64,000 nucleotides of DNA from Aquimarina atlantica (GCF_000626715.1 NZ_AQRA01000003.1:248001-312000); one strand, 5' to 3'. Positions 8,036-17,328 are shown, counted from the first letter of the stretch. Made by a program: numbers and translations. Notes: a model not told the origin generated them from the letters alone.

Positions 8036-9208
8036 ATGATCATTACAGATAATTTAATAACTTCCTTTTTAAGAACCCGATCAGATACCGAAGAAATTTG
8101 TGCACCTCTCCAGATAGAAGATTATGTAATTCAGCCTATTGTAGATGTTTCTCCTCCAAAATGGCATTTAGGACATACTACCTGGTTTTTTGAAGAATTC
8201 ATTCTGTCAAAATATGTACCAGGTTTTGAACGATTTCACCCAGAGTACGCCTATGTTTTTAATAGTTATTATGAAAGCGTAGGAAAACGAGTAATACGTA
8301 CCGATAGAGGAAATCTCTCTAGGCCAACAGTAAGTGAGGTGTATGAATACAGAGACTATATTACTTCGCACTTACAAACTTTTTTAGAAGAAAATGATGA
8401 TCCAAAAATCAGAGAGTTGGTAGAGATTGGTATTCATCATGAAAAACAACATCAGGAATTATTGATTACTGACATAAAATTTATACTAGGAAATAATCCG
8501 TTGTTTCCTAAGTATAACGATACGTTTTCTGAAAACCCCGGTTTTGATGATGATCAAATCTCTGGATACAGTACAGTAGAAGAAGGTGTATATGAGATTG
8601 GATATGAAGGGAATAAGTTTTGTTATGATAATGAACTTGGTAGGCATAAAGTATTTCTACGAGAGTATACCATTGCAAATGCACTTGTAACCAATAAAGA
8701 ATATCTTGAGTTTATCGAAGATAAAGGGTATGAAAACAGCCTGTTGTGGCATGCAGAAGCTTGGGATTGGATTCATACAGACAATATCAAAGCTCCATTA
8801 TATTGGCATAAAATAGATGAACAATACCATCAGTATACTTTACAGGGATTAAAAACAATCGATTATACAGCTCCGGTTACTCATATTTCATTCTATGAAG
8901 CATTTGCTTTTGCTCAATGGAAAGGAGAGCGATTACCAACCGAGTTTGAATGGGAAACGGCTCAGTCTCTTTTTAAATGGGGAATACGATGGGAATGGAC
9001 AGAAAGTGCATACTCGCCTTATCCAAACTACAAAAAAGCTCCCGGAGCACTAGGGGAGTACAACGGGAAATTTATGGTAAATCAAAAGGTGCTACGAGGA
9101 GGGTCTGTAGCTACACCACGAGACCATACAAGACCAACATATCGCAATTTTTTTCACCCACACCTTAGATGGCAATTTACAGGATTGCGATTAGTGAAGG
9201 ATAAATAA
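8036..9208 (+). CDS. egtB: Ergothioneine biosynthesis sulfoxide synthase EgtB
   Basis: 390 aa. Non-haem iron enzyme that joins hercynine to a thiol (cysteine or gamma-glutamylcysteine) with O2, making the sulfoxide precursor of ergothioneine. The N-terminal DinB-like domain has WHLGHTTWF (His47) and the iron motif HX3HXE (His135, His139, Glu141). The C-terminal formylglycine-enzyme-like fold ends with WEWTES, GEYNGKFM, VLRGGS and RPTYRNFFHPHLRWQFTGLRL, all EgtB hallmarks. egtD follows 14 bases later. The start at 8036 aligns with family starts and leaves almost no leader after the terminator hairpin. Confidence 0.93.
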   Translation: MIITDNLITSFLRTRSDTEEICAPLQIEDYVIQPIVDVSPPKWHLGHTTWFFEEFILSKYVPGFERFHPEYAYVFNSYYESVGKRVIRTDRGNLSRPTVSEVYEYRDYITSHLQTFLEENDDPKIRELVEIGIHHEKQHQELLITDIKFILGNNPLFPKYNDTFSENPGFDDDQISGYSTVEEGVYEIGYEGNKFCYDNELGRHKVFLREYTIANALVTNKEYLEFIEDKGYENSLLWHAEAWDWIHTDNIKAPLYWHKIDEQYHQYTLQGLKTIDYTAPVTHISFYEAFAFAQWKGERLPTEFEWETAQSLFKWGIRWEWTESAYSPYPNYKKAPGALGEYNGKFMVNQKVLRGGSVATPRDHTRPTYRNFFHPHLRWQFTGLRLVKDK

Positions 9209-9222
9209 CTCTATTTTTTTAC

Positions 9223-10197
9223 ATGAATTCTAAAGATCAAAAAGTACTGGTTTCTACTTTCGAGAAAGAAGTATGCGAAGGTTTAACTGCGTTTCCAAAA
9301 TACCTGTCATCCAAATTTTTTTATGACGAAATAGGAGACGAACTCTTTCAGCAGATAATGGCATTGCCAGAATATTATCTTACCCGAGCAGAGTATGAAA
9401 TTTTTGTAACTCATAAATCCGATATTATTCAAAAATTCGATACCGATAGAGAAGGTTTTGACTTGATCGAATTGGGAGCAGGAGATGGAAAAAAAACAAA
9501 GGTACTATTACAAGAATTACTAAATCAAAACTATGATTTTACGTATAGCCCGATTGATATTAGTGAAAATGCTATCGATGGATTGGTGAAAAACTTAAAC
9601 CAGGAAATGCCAGAAGTTACGGTTCAAGGGCAAATAGGTGAGTATTTTGAAGTGTTAGATCGATTAAAGCATATAAGCGATCGTAGAAAAGTAATTATGG
9701 TTCTAGGATCTAATATTGGTAACCTATTACATGCCAGGGCTATTCAGTTTTTGAAAAAACTATATAATGCAATGCATACTGGTGATTTGCTTTTTATAGG
9801 ATTTGACCAAAAAAAACATCCTCAGAAAGTTTTAGACGCGTATAACGACAAATCTGGAGTAACAGCAGCTTTTAATAAAAATGTTTTAGCAAGAATTAAT
9901 AAAGAACTTAATGGAAATTTTGATCTGGATAAATTTATGCATTGGGAGACGTATGATCCCGAAAATGGAACGGCTAAAAGTTATTTGGTGAGCAAAGAAA
10001 AACAAACTGTCGATATTGATAGTTTGTCGTTGCAGGTTCATTTTGAAGCGTGGGAAAGTATTCATACCGAGATTTCTCAAAAATACGATGATGATATTGT
10101 AAAGTGGCTGGCAAAAGAATCTGGTTTGAAAATTGTGAAATCTTTTTCAGATCAGGATAACGATTATAAAGATTATCTAATTACAAAAGAAGAATAA
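9223..10197 (+). CDS. egtD: L-histidine N-alpha-methyltransferase EgtD
   Basis: 324 aa, standard EgtD length. Methylates histidine three times with S-adenosylmethionine to give hercynine, the substrate of EgtB. The SAM-binding motif I is LIELGAGDGKKT (residues 81-92). Other family features are KFFYDEIGDELF near the start, the LGSNIGNLL loop and GFDQKKHPQKVLDAYND. It sits between egtB and a DUF427 gene in one tight operon. No egtC or egtE is in the window, so the final C-S lyase must be elsewhere or the Cys-using route applies. Confidence 0.95.
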   Translation: MNSKDQKVLVSTFEKEVCEGLTAFPKYLSSKFFYDEIGDELFQQIMALPEYYLTRAEYEIFVTHKSDIIQKFDTDREGFDLIELGAGDGKKTKVLLQELLNQNYDFTYSPIDISENAIDGLVKNLNQEMPEVTVQGQIGEYFEVLDRLKHISDRRKVIMVLGSNIGNLLHARAIQFLKKLYNAMHTGDLLFIGFDQKKHPQKVLDAYNDKSGVTAAFNKNVLARINKELNGNFDLDKFMHWETYDPENGTAKSYLVSKEKQTVDIDSLSLQVHFEAWESIHTEISQKYDDDIVKWLAKESGLKIVKSFSDQDNDYKDYLITKEE

Positions 10198-10219
10198 AAA
10201 AATATAAAACTCCCAGAAT

Positions 10220-10501
10220 ATGAAAGCTATTTGGAACGGACAGGTATTAGCAGAGAGTAATGATACTAAAGTGATAGAGAATAACCATTATTTTCCTCCT
10301 GAAACAATAAATAAAGAATTTTTTAAATCAAGTGATACACATACCAATTGCCCTTGGAAAGGAGTAGCTTCGTATTATACAATCGAGGTAGATGGAAAAG
10401 AAAATAAAGATGCGGCATGGTATTACCCCAATACTAGTGATCTGGCAAAGCAAATCAAAGGCTATGTTGCTTTTTGGAAAGGTGTCGAAGTTGTGGATTA
10501 A
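10220..10501 (+). CDS. DUF427 domain-containing protein
   Basis: 93 aa. Complete DUF427 fold: MKAIWNGQVLAESNDT, NHYFPPE, TNCPWKGVASYYT, DAAWYYPNTSDLAKQIKGYVAFWKGVEV. The CPWKG core is diagnostic. Function unknown. It lies 22 bases after egtD and is likely co-transcribed with the ergothioneine genes; whether it helps that pathway is inference. Confidence 0.93.
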   Translation: MKAIWNGQVLAESNDTKVIENNHYFPPETINKEFFKSSDTHTNCPWKGVASYYTIEVDGKENKDAAWYYPNTSDLAKQIKGYVAFWKGVEVVD

Positions 10502-10543
10502 CACTTTTCAACACCTTGGTATAAATACGTAGAATTAAATTGA

Positions 10544-10840
10544 TTATACTACCAGTAAACTATTGTCTGCGGCAGCAAAATCGTTCCACTGATATCCGTC
10601 AGCTTCAATTTCATTTGTCCATTCACCATCTACAACATATTTAAATTCAAATTTGTTGTCTTTAGGAAGATCAATGGTTCCTTTAAAAGTTCCGTTTTTT
10701 AACTTTTTCAAAATGGTAGCTTCTGTATTCCATTCATTAAATTCTCCGGCTACGCTTACATTATTTGCTTCTTTCGCAGGAACGATAAAAGTAACTTTAC
10801 AGATAGGTTTAGATTTTAAGTATTGCTTAGTAATCGCCAT
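10544..10840 (-). CDS. Isoamylase early-set / AMPK-type glycogen-binding domain protein
   Basis: 98 aa, a single CBM48/AMPK-beta-like domain: KVTFIVPAKEANNVSVAGEFNEWNTEATILKKLKNG (opening shown in part), GTIDLPKDNKFEFKYVVDGEWTNE. Such free-standing domains are common in Flavobacteriia and are thought to bind glycogen-like glucans. No catalytic domain is attached. It converges on the DUF427 gene with only 42 bases between stops. Confidence 0.85.
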   Translation of the reverse strand: MAITKQYLKSKPICKVTFIVPAKEANNVSVAGEFNEWNTEATILKKLKNGTFKGTIDLPKDNKFEFKYVVDGEWTNEIEADGYQWNDFAAADNSLLVV

Positions 10841-10961
10841 AATTTATGTGATATTAAATATTGGTTAATAAATTAAAAACTAAGTTACTATAAAACGATA
10901 AAAGGGAAAAGAAGGAAGTGTCGGATTATCAGTAATTTAATCAACACTTAACAATAAGATA

Positions 10962-12044
10962 TTAACGATAACGATATAGTACATCACTTAATTTTTTTAT
11001 ATCCTCTTTGGTGTTGTAAAAATGGAGACTAATTCGAATCCCTGGCCCTCGAAGAGAAGTAATTATATGATGTTTTTTTAAATGTAAATGCAATTCTTGA
11101 TCTCCTTTTATATTAAAAATTGTACTATGTCTTTGGCGTTTTAATACACTTTCTTCTAATAGGTTTAGTTTGGTAAATTCTGATTTTGCATAATCACTTA
11201 GTGTGTTCATATGTTCTTCAATAATCGAAATGCCTATTTTGTTTAGAAAATTCAAAGAATATTGCAAGCTTCCAAAATTAAAGGTGTCCAGATGACCACA
11301 TTCAAATCTTGCTTGCAAACTTGTATACGATGGATCATAATTGGTTTTAGCAGCAGCATCGATATATAAAGAAGGTGTAATCTGATCTAATACATTATGA
11401 TTAAACAACATAAAACCATTCCCATATCCGCCCAATAACCATTTATAACCACTACATCCCAAAATATCAATCCCCGAAGCATTAAAATCGAAGGCCCTGG
11501 TGCCACAAAACTGTGTGGCATCAGCAATAAAAAGTACATTAGGATATTTAGCTTTTAATTGAGTAAGGAAATCAAGATCTATTGCAATGCCATTAATGTA
11601 TTGTACCAGGCTAAATGCAAAAATATCAGGCTGGTGTTTCTGTATGGCATCTTCAATGTTTTGTTCTACTGTAGCATCTATCGTTGCATAACACACATTA
11701 AATCCTTTACTGGTGACAGCAAAGTTAATAGAAGGATAATCTTCATCCAGCAATAAGACTTTTTTATTTTTATCTACCCCACTCAATATCGTATTGAAAC
11801 CCAGAGAAAAATTAGGAGTTAATACTACATTGGTATCAGAACTTCCAAAAAAAGCTGCAATAGTTTTGCGTACATTATTAAAAAAAATCTGTTGAGAATC
11901 TCTAAACAGGCTTCCGCCAATAAGAAAATCTAAATCATGTTCTTGTCTAAATTCTAAAAGCGAATCATAAAGCAGTCCAGAAGATGCTGTATTGAGATAA
12001 GTATTGTTAGATAAAACAGGAAACTCTTTTCTTAAATTCTTCAT
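10962..12044 (-). CDS. Aminotransferase class V-fold PLP-dependent enzyme
   Basis: 360 aa, related to cysteine desulfurases, selenocysteine lyases and kynureninases. N-terminal LRKEFPVLSNNTYLNTASSGLL matches the class V start; the PLP lysine lies in GCSGYKWLLGGYGNGFM, with IADATQFCGTRAFDF before it. The C-terminal cysteine loop typical of NifS/SufS is not evident, so cysteine desulfurase activity is not supported. Substrate unknown. Divergent from the 2TM-DHFR gene, 65 bases apart. Confidence 0.88.
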   Translation of the reverse strand: MKNLRKEFPVLSNNTYLNTASSGLLYDSLLEFRQEHDLDFLIGGSLFRDSQQIFFNNVRKTIAAFFGSSDTNVVLTPNFSLGFNTILSGVDKNKKVLLLDEDYPSINFAVTSKGFNVCYATIDATVEQNIEDAIQKHQPDIFAFSLVQYINGIAIDLDFLTQLKAKYPNVLFIADATQFCGTRAFDFNASGIDILGCSGYKWLLGGYGNGFMLFNHNVLDQITPSLYIDAAAKTNYDPSYTSLQARFECGHLDTFNFGSLQYSLNFLNKIGISIIEEHMNTLSDYAKSEFTKLNLLEESVLKRQRHSTIFNIKGDQELHLHLKKHHIITSLRGPGIRISLHFYNTKEDIKKLSDVLYRYR

Positions 12045-12109
12045 AAGTAATTTTAGTGCTTTTTGGTAAAAACTATATCTTTACTTGCCGGTACTAAGTT
12101 AGCATTAAT

Positions 12110-13048
12110 ATGTTTTCAAAAAAGAAAGAAACAATACAAATTGACCCACAACAACGTGAGTTATATGAGCATGCCCGTAAGCGTATTATTGAGAAAAAGA
12201 GATTATTTCAACATTTCATCATTTTTTTAGTTGGATCAGTGTTTTTTGTAATTCTTAACCTGATATTTGGGTATGGAAAAGAGGTTACGTTATTTGGGGT
12301 AGACTGGTATGGTATTGCAATACTATGCTGGGCATTCCTTTTGGTAATACATTTTTGTAATGTATGGTTGTTTAGTACATTTATGGGGCAAGAGTGGTCA
12401 GACCGTCAAATGGAGCGATTGATTACCAAACAAAAGGAAGAAATTGCTTTACTTCAGAAAGATATAGATTTGATGTATCCCAAAGAAGAGCTGGTTAAAA
12501 AGAAAGAAGGATTTATAAAAGGAAAAACATCAGAGATTGTGGGAGAGTTAAAAGAAACAAAGAGTGTGATTACAATGATTGCTGCGGCAGGAGAAAATAA
12601 TGCCTTAGGTAAGGATAATGATCTGGTTTGGCATTTACCAGATGATTTTAAGCGATTTAAAAAACTTACAACAGGTCATCATATTATCATGGGGCGTAAA
12701 ACTTTTGAAACTTTTCCTAAATTACTCCCTAATCGTGTACATATTGTGATCACCAGAAATACAAACTATCAGGCAGAAGGTGCAATAGTAGTACATAATA
12801 TGCAGGATGCTTTAGAAATAGCTAAAGGAGATGCACAACCTTTTATTATAGGAGGTGGTGAGATTTATACTATGGGGATGGATCATGCAGATTGTATCGA
12901 ATTAACCAGAGTACACGAATCTTTTGAAGCAGATGCTTTTTTTCCCGAAATTGATACCAAAATCTGGAAATTAGAAAAAGAAGAATTTCATGATATAGAC
13001 GAAAAGCATAAGTATCCTTTTACGTATTTGACGTATACAAGAAAATAA
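12110..13048 (+). CDS. folA: Membrane-anchored dihydrofolate reductase (2TM domain-DHFR fusion)
   Basis: 312 aa, about twice a normal FolA. Residues 1-110 form a 2TM domain: a basic helix (QRELYEHARKRIIEKKRLFQHF), membrane spans near 36-54 and 67-89, then the MGQEWSDRQMERL tail. A charged linker leads to a complete DHFR from residue ~153: SVITMIAAAGENNALGKDNDLVWHLPDDF with Asp179 at the catalytic position, MGRKTFETFP, NRVHIVITRN, FIIGGGEIY. It reduces dihydrofolate, regenerating what ThyA consumes. The fusion would tether the enzyme to the inner membrane. Overlaps the next gene by one base. Confidence 0.92.
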   Translation: MFSKKKETIQIDPQQRELYEHARKRIIEKKRLFQHFIIFLVGSVFFVILNLIFGYGKEVTLFGVDWYGIAILCWAFLLVIHFCNVWLFSTFMGQEWSDRQMERLITKQKEEIALLQKDIDLMYPKEELVKKKEGFIKGKTSEIVGELKETKSVITMIAAAGENNALGKDNDLVWHLPDDFKRFKKLTTGHHIIMGRKTFETFPKLLPNRVHIVITRNTNYQAEGAIVVHNMQDALEIAKGDAQPFIIGGGEIYTMGMDHADCIELTRVHESFEADAFFPEIDTKIWKLEKEEFHDIDEKHKYPFTYLTYTRK

Positions 13049-13899
13049 TGCAATCTTTAAAGCTTACATCTCATTTTGAAGAATTACTTTCAGAAAAGAT
13101 AATAGCGATACAGCCATTATCGGGAGGGGATATTAATGACGTCTGTCTTATACATACAAATCAACAAAAATTTGTTGCCAAAGTTAATAGTGCTTCAGAA
13201 TTTCCTGGGATGTTTGAGGCAGAAGCCAAGGGGCTTGAAAAACTTAAAGATTCTAACACATTTACAATTCCTAACATTATTAGTTTTGGTGAATCTGATG
13301 ATGTTGCTTTTTTGATATTAGAATATATTGATTCTAGAAAACAAGCAGATACTTTTTGGGACGTATTTGCAGGGCAATTAGCGGTCTTACACCAACAAAA
13401 TGAATCTTATTTTGGTTTCGAAAATGATAATTATATCGGGAGTTTACCACAGTATAATACTATGTGCGATTCTGCATACGAATTCTATGTGACCCAACGA
13501 CTACAACCACAATTTGAATTGGCGCAACAAAATGGATTCCTATTTTCAGATGTAGATACATTCTACAATGTCATTAAAGATGAAATACCAGACGAAAAAC
13601 CAAGCCTGATTCATGGGGATTTGTGGAGTGGTAATTTTATGATTGATGCTCAGGGAAATCCTTGTCTTATCGATCCGGCGGTTGCATATGCCCCTAGAGA
13701 AATGGATATAAGTATGATGCATCTTTTTGGAGGTTTTAATGCTAGTGTATTCGATATCTACAATGAAGTTTTTCCACTTGCAGGAGATTGGAAAAATCGA
13801 TTATCGATTTGGCAATTGTATTACCTTTTGGTGCACCTTAACCTGTTTGGGAGTTCATATTACAATACGGTAAAAAGTATTGTAAAGCGGTATTCGTAA
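13048..13899 (+). CDS. Fructosamine kinase family protein (aminoglycoside phosphotransferase fold)
   Basis: 283 aa, full length. N-terminal QPLSGGDINDVCLIHT, ATP-binding FVAKVN, and the catalytic and metal loop LIHGDLWSGNFMID followed by CLIDPAVAYAPREMDISMM are the fructosamine/ketosamine-3-kinase pattern. Predicted to phosphorylate sugar amines, as in protein deglycation. The ATG shares a base with the TAA of the DHFR gene, so translation is probably coupled. Confidence 0.9.
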   Translation: MQSLKLTSHFEELLSEKIIAIQPLSGGDINDVCLIHTNQQKFVAKVNSASEFPGMFEAEAKGLEKLKDSNTFTIPNIISFGESDDVAFLILEYIDSRKQADTFWDVFAGQLAVLHQQNESYFGFENDNYIGSLPQYNTMCDSAYEFYVTQRLQPQFELAQQNGFLFSDVDTFYNVIKDEIPDEKPSLIHGDLWSGNFMIDAQGNPCLIDPAVAYAPREMDISMMHLFGGFNASVFDIYNEVFPLAGDWKNRLSIWQLYYLLVHLNLFGSSYYNTVKSIVKRYS

Positions 13900-14064
13900 T
13901 AAACTCACCTTACTTTTTTAGACAGTTATATAAATTGGGTATAAATAATTTGAATTATTTTTTTCAGTTCCGAAAAATGAAACTGAGATGTTCTACTATT
14001 GTATAGAATATTACATTTTGATCTATAATATATAACATTAGCTAACAATTAAAAAACTGAATAA

Positions 14065-16941
14065 ATGAAAAAAATAACACTTCTTGTTTTCTTATTTTTA
14101 TTTACCACAATTAAAGCTCAGGAAATAGAAAACTTACCTACCGGATTGGTTACTATTGATTCTCAAGATGAAGTTAGAATTGATCAGTTAATCAAAAGAA
14201 TTCATCTTTTTTTAGAAAGTGTACATAATCCAACAAAAATTTCTTCTATAAATCAATCTGGAGTAACATTTGGTTCTACTACATGGGGAGAAGGTTCTTG
14301 GGGGAATGGATATTTTGCTACCTCAATTGATTTACCAAATTTTAATGGCCAGAATCCTAATTATTCAGGTTGGTATACTGGAAGCAAAATTAATGACACC
14401 ATAGTAGATTACCCTAGTTGTAGACCTATGATTAGAGAAATTGGAAGAACAATAGTGGGTTATATTAATTTATATGGAACCGGGACATTAAATGATGATG
14501 TTCTTATTTATAATCGGATAGTAAAAGGAACAAAATATCTTATAGATGAACAGCAGACGAGCGGTATTGATGTAGGTTCTTTTTGGAGTTGGAGATCGCG
14601 ACCAGGTCAAACGATACCCAATAGTGGAGGACAGAATGAAAGTGGATATAATAATAGAGCAGAACAGTTTGAAGCGGGTTATGCCATGGAAGCATTAACA
14701 AAAGCTTATTTATTTTTCAAAAAACATGGTATCAATACAAATGATTTTCAATTACATAAGATTTTAGCAGCTATTAAAAACTTAGGAGACTGGTTTAGTA
14801 CTCATGCTTTAGCTCATCATGATTATATTAGAGGAGATTCGTGTGTACAAGAAAGTTATACTAGAAATACAAACCAATTATCTAATAGCATATGGGGACT
14901 TGTAAATGCGTATAAAATTACTAAAGAGTCAAAGTATTTAGATACTGCTGTCCAGGTATATGAAGAATCAGTAGATTTTCATCAGGAAGAGGACGGAGCT
15001 TGGGTATATTCTAGGTGTGATGCAGGAGTAATAAACTCAAAACAATTCCATGACTCACAAGGACATTATACAGGTAGTATTTTAAGAAACCTCATATTAC
15101 TCTATGATGAATTATTTTGTGAACATCCATCTATTATTGCAAATGTACAATACGCTAAAGATAATTTAAGACATAGAATCATATTAACTATTAATCATTT
15201 TTTAAAAGAAAATATGTCTCTTGATCTTAATAATAATGGAAATACCATACGACTAAGACCATATGGAGAAATTGCAGATTATAAAAGGTATAGAGAAGGA
15301 GAAATTAATCCAAATGATCCTGATTTTGAAAAAGAATTAATGAAGAAGCAAGATATTGATACCGAAATAGAGTTGTATGATGCGATGCATACCTTAGTTA
15401 ACAGTCAACTATATCATGAATTGTCTGGTAGTGATCAGGCCAAAATTGTAAAAATTGGAGATGCAGTTTTAAAAAGTTTGGTGAATTCTTTTTATGATGG
15501 AAATGGAACATTAAAAGACATTAGTAAACCTTTTACAAACTTTAGGAACTTGTCTTTAGATATACATAAACGAAAAATTAATTTTCAACATAAAAATACA
15601 GAATTAGTCCTGTATAATCCACTAGATAATATACGGCCCAATAAAATTGGTATTTATAATACCGATTTTGAAGAGCATATAGGGTATACAAATGCAGGTA
15701 GTAATGCCCATCTTATGACTACTGGTGATTTTGATAGGGATGGCGAAGATGAAATAGCAATTTACTCTAAAGTGGATGGAAGAATTTCTATATATAACAG
15801 CTATTATAATTGGTATACTGGTTGTAATCCTTCTTATGTTAAGAGTATTGAAACAGGGTTTAAGTTACATGATCATATGGAAGCTTTGGATTATGATGGG
15901 GATGGATATAATGATGAAATTGTAATGCACAATAGAAGTTATGCAGGAAAAACCAATCGCATAGATGTTTTAGACCTCAATGGTTATATTTCTAGCAAAT
16001 ACTCTAATGCAGGTAGTGAATTTGCCTTAATTACAACGGGGGATTTTGATGATGATGGTAAGGACGAAATAGCTGTTTATAGTCAATCTGATGGCCAAAT
16101 ATCAATTTACAATCCTGACGAGGCTACGCAACTTACTCAAAGCGTTGCCTATACCGGAAACCTTCCTGTTTACGGAGGTAGTATTTATACAGGTTTCAAA
16201 CTACACGATCACATGGAAGCTTTAGACTATGATGGGAATGGTAAAGATGAAATTGTGATGCATAATAAGAGTTATGCAGGACAAACCAATCGTATAGATA
16301 TTTTAGATCTTAGTGGTTATATCTCTAGTAAATATTCTAATGCAGGTAGTGGATTTGCCCTAATCACAACAGGAGATTTTGATAAAGATGGCAAGGATGA
16401 AATCGCTGTTTATAGTCAATCTGATGGGCAAATATCGATTTACAATCCAGATGAAGCCTCCCAGCTACCCCAAAGTATTGCCTATACCGGAGACCTGCCT
16501 GTTTATGGAGGAAGTATTTATACTAAATATACATTTTATACACAGTTAGACGTTCTAAGAGTAACACGAAAAGATTATTTGTATACTAAACCTGATTATA
16601 ATTATATTGTTAAATCACTTTCAAAATCTAGGTATAAACCAAGCCCTAATGAAGAAGAAAAAAATATAACTAAATCTCCTTCAAATAAAACATTAGTATA
16701 CCCAAATCCTATAGTAGAAAAAGGGTTTACTGTTTCTTTTACAATAGAAGAAAGAAGTGAAATCGAAATAAGTTTATTAGATATAAATGGAAAAAAAACA
16801 GGAGCATTATTTAATGATATAAAGGATTCTGGGACACATGAATTTCATTACAAAAATGATAAACTAGAGAAAGGGTTTTACATGCTTGTTACAAAGATAA
16901 ATGGTAAATATCATCAATCCCTTAAAGTCATTTATAAATAG
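14065..16941 (+). CDS. Large secreted protein: alpha-helical toroid-like domain, FG-GAP/VCBS repeats, T9SS sorting domain
   Basis: 958 aa. Signal peptide to about residue 18 (LLVFLFLFTTIKAQ). Residues ~40-480 look like a helical-barrel domain of the glycosidase/lyase type (AEQFEAGYAMEALTKAY, GLVNAYKITKESKYLDTAV) with no clear catalytic motif. Residues ~530-820 hold FG-GAP/VCBS-like repeats with calcium-loop DxDxDG motifs (DFDRDGEDE, DYDGDGYNDE, DFDDDGKDE, DYDGNGKDE, DFDKDGKDE). The final ~80 residues are a type A T9SS sorting domain (VYPNPIVEKGFTV ... GFYMLVTKING). It is probably exported to the cell surface or medium; the substrate is unknown. Confidence 0.85.
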   Translation: MKKITLLVFLFLFTTIKAQEIENLPTGLVTIDSQDEVRIDQLIKRIHLFLESVHNPTKISSINQSGVTFGSTTWGEGSWGNGYFATSIDLPNFNGQNPNYSGWYTGSKINDTIVDYPSCRPMIREIGRTIVGYINLYGTGTLNDDVLIYNRIVKGTKYLIDEQQTSGIDVGSFWSWRSRPGQTIPNSGGQNESGYNNRAEQFEAGYAMEALTKAYLFFKKHGINTNDFQLHKILAAIKNLGDWFSTHALAHHDYIRGDSCVQESYTRNTNQLSNSIWGLVNAYKITKESKYLDTAVQVYEESVDFHQEEDGAWVYSRCDAGVINSKQFHDSQGHYTGSILRNLILLYDELFCEHPSIIANVQYAKDNLRHRIILTINHFLKENMSLDLNNNGNTIRLRPYGEIADYKRYREGEINPNDPDFEKELMKKQDIDTEIELYDAMHTLVNSQLYHELSGSDQAKIVKIGDAVLKSLVNSFYDGNGTLKDISKPFTNFRNLSLDIHKRKINFQHKNTELVLYNPLDNIRPNKIGIYNTDFEEHIGYTNAGSNAHLMTTGDFDRDGEDEIAIYSKVDGRISIYNSYYNWYTGCNPSYVKSIETGFKLHDHMEALDYDGDGYNDEIVMHNRSYAGKTNRIDVLDLNGYISSKYSNAGSEFALITTGDFDDDGKDEIAVYSQSDGQISIYNPDEATQLTQSVAYTGNLPVYGGSIYTGFKLHDHMEALDYDGNGKDEIVMHNKSYAGQTNRIDILDLSGYISSKYSNAGSGFALITTGDFDKDGKDEIAVYSQSDGQISIYNPDEASQLPQSIAYTGDLPVYGGSIYTKYTFYTQLDVLRVTRKDYLYTKPDYNYIVKSLSKSRYKPSPNEEEKNITKSPSNKTLVYPNPIVEKGFTVSFTIEERSEIEISLLDINGKKTGALFNDIKDSGTHEFHYKNDKLEKGFYMLVTKINGKYHQSLKVIYK
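15691..16527 (+). repeat. Tandem FG-GAP/VCBS-coding repeats (periods 315 and 333 bp)
   Basis: The marker AATGCAGGTAGT occurs at 15691, 16006 and 16339, i.e. spacings of 315 and 333 bp (105 and 111 codons). The last two copies are close to identical in protein (KDEIAVYSQSDGQISIYN in both), while the first is more diverged. Recent internal duplication is likely. Confidence 0.85.
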
Positions 16942-17115
16942 AATTTCTTAATCATTATTCAGGCAGGAAGCAATTTAACTTTTGGTCTGGGGTACAAATA
17001 CAATGATAAATATAGTTTAGAATGTAGATATGGATCAAGTCATGATATTATAAATGATTATGTAAATTGGAGTTCTGGTTATAAAACACTATCCATAATC
17101 TTTGGGTATTCTTAG
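16942..17115 (+). pseudogene. C-terminal fragment of an outer-membrane beta-barrel protein
   Basis: Starting right after the stop at 16941, and in the same frame, the DNA encodes 57 residues ending with a TAG: QAGSNLTFGLGYKYND, then KYSLECRYGSSHDI, then YKTLSIIFGYS. This alternating aromatic pattern and the final aromatic-rich strand resemble the end of small porin-family beta-barrels of Flavobacteriia. There is no start codon or upstream barrel sequence, so it is a decayed remnant, perhaps left by a deletion that brought the T9SS gene next to it. Confidence 0.65.
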
Positions 17116-17127
17116 TTTAAAATACGA

Positions 17128-17256
17128 TGCCTACGTTAGGGATAGTAGTAGAAATCCCGAGTATTGTCTTTTTAGGTTATGATATTGAGCTTGGCGAAGT
17201 GTTATTGAAGGGTAAATAATACGAGGAATTGTAGCGAATAGCCCGCCCGGACGCGC
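17128..17256 (+). ncRNA. Flavo-1-like structured RNA, copy 1
   Basis: Opens with TGCCTACGTTAGGGATAGTAG and closes with TTGTAGCGAATAGCCCGCCCGG. These conserved blocks (GCGTTAGGGAT... and TAGC.GAA.AGCCCG) recur at 58164-58286. They resemble, from memory, the Flavo-1 RNA motif of Bacteroidota. The G+C-rich 3' block stands out from the AT-rich surroundings. Located between the barrel remnant and fabD. Confidence 0.55.
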
Positions 17257-17294
17257 AAAACAAAAATTCTAGTTACTCGTACCAACTTTATCCT

Positions 17295-17302
17295 TACTTT
17301 TG
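17295..17302 (+). promoter_or_regulatory. Candidate -7 box for fabD
   Basis: TACTTTTG, an exact TAnnTTTG match, 26 bases before the fabD ATG. The -33 element is not obvious. Confidence 0.5.
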
Positions 17303-17328
17303 TCAAAATTTTAAATACACAGTATCAT

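Noticed and set aside
13960..14010. TTCTACTATTGTATAGAA near the T9SS gene, similar to the cys operon repeat
   Set aside because: Only CTACTATT and TAG are shared and the spacing differs; too weak to call the same operator.
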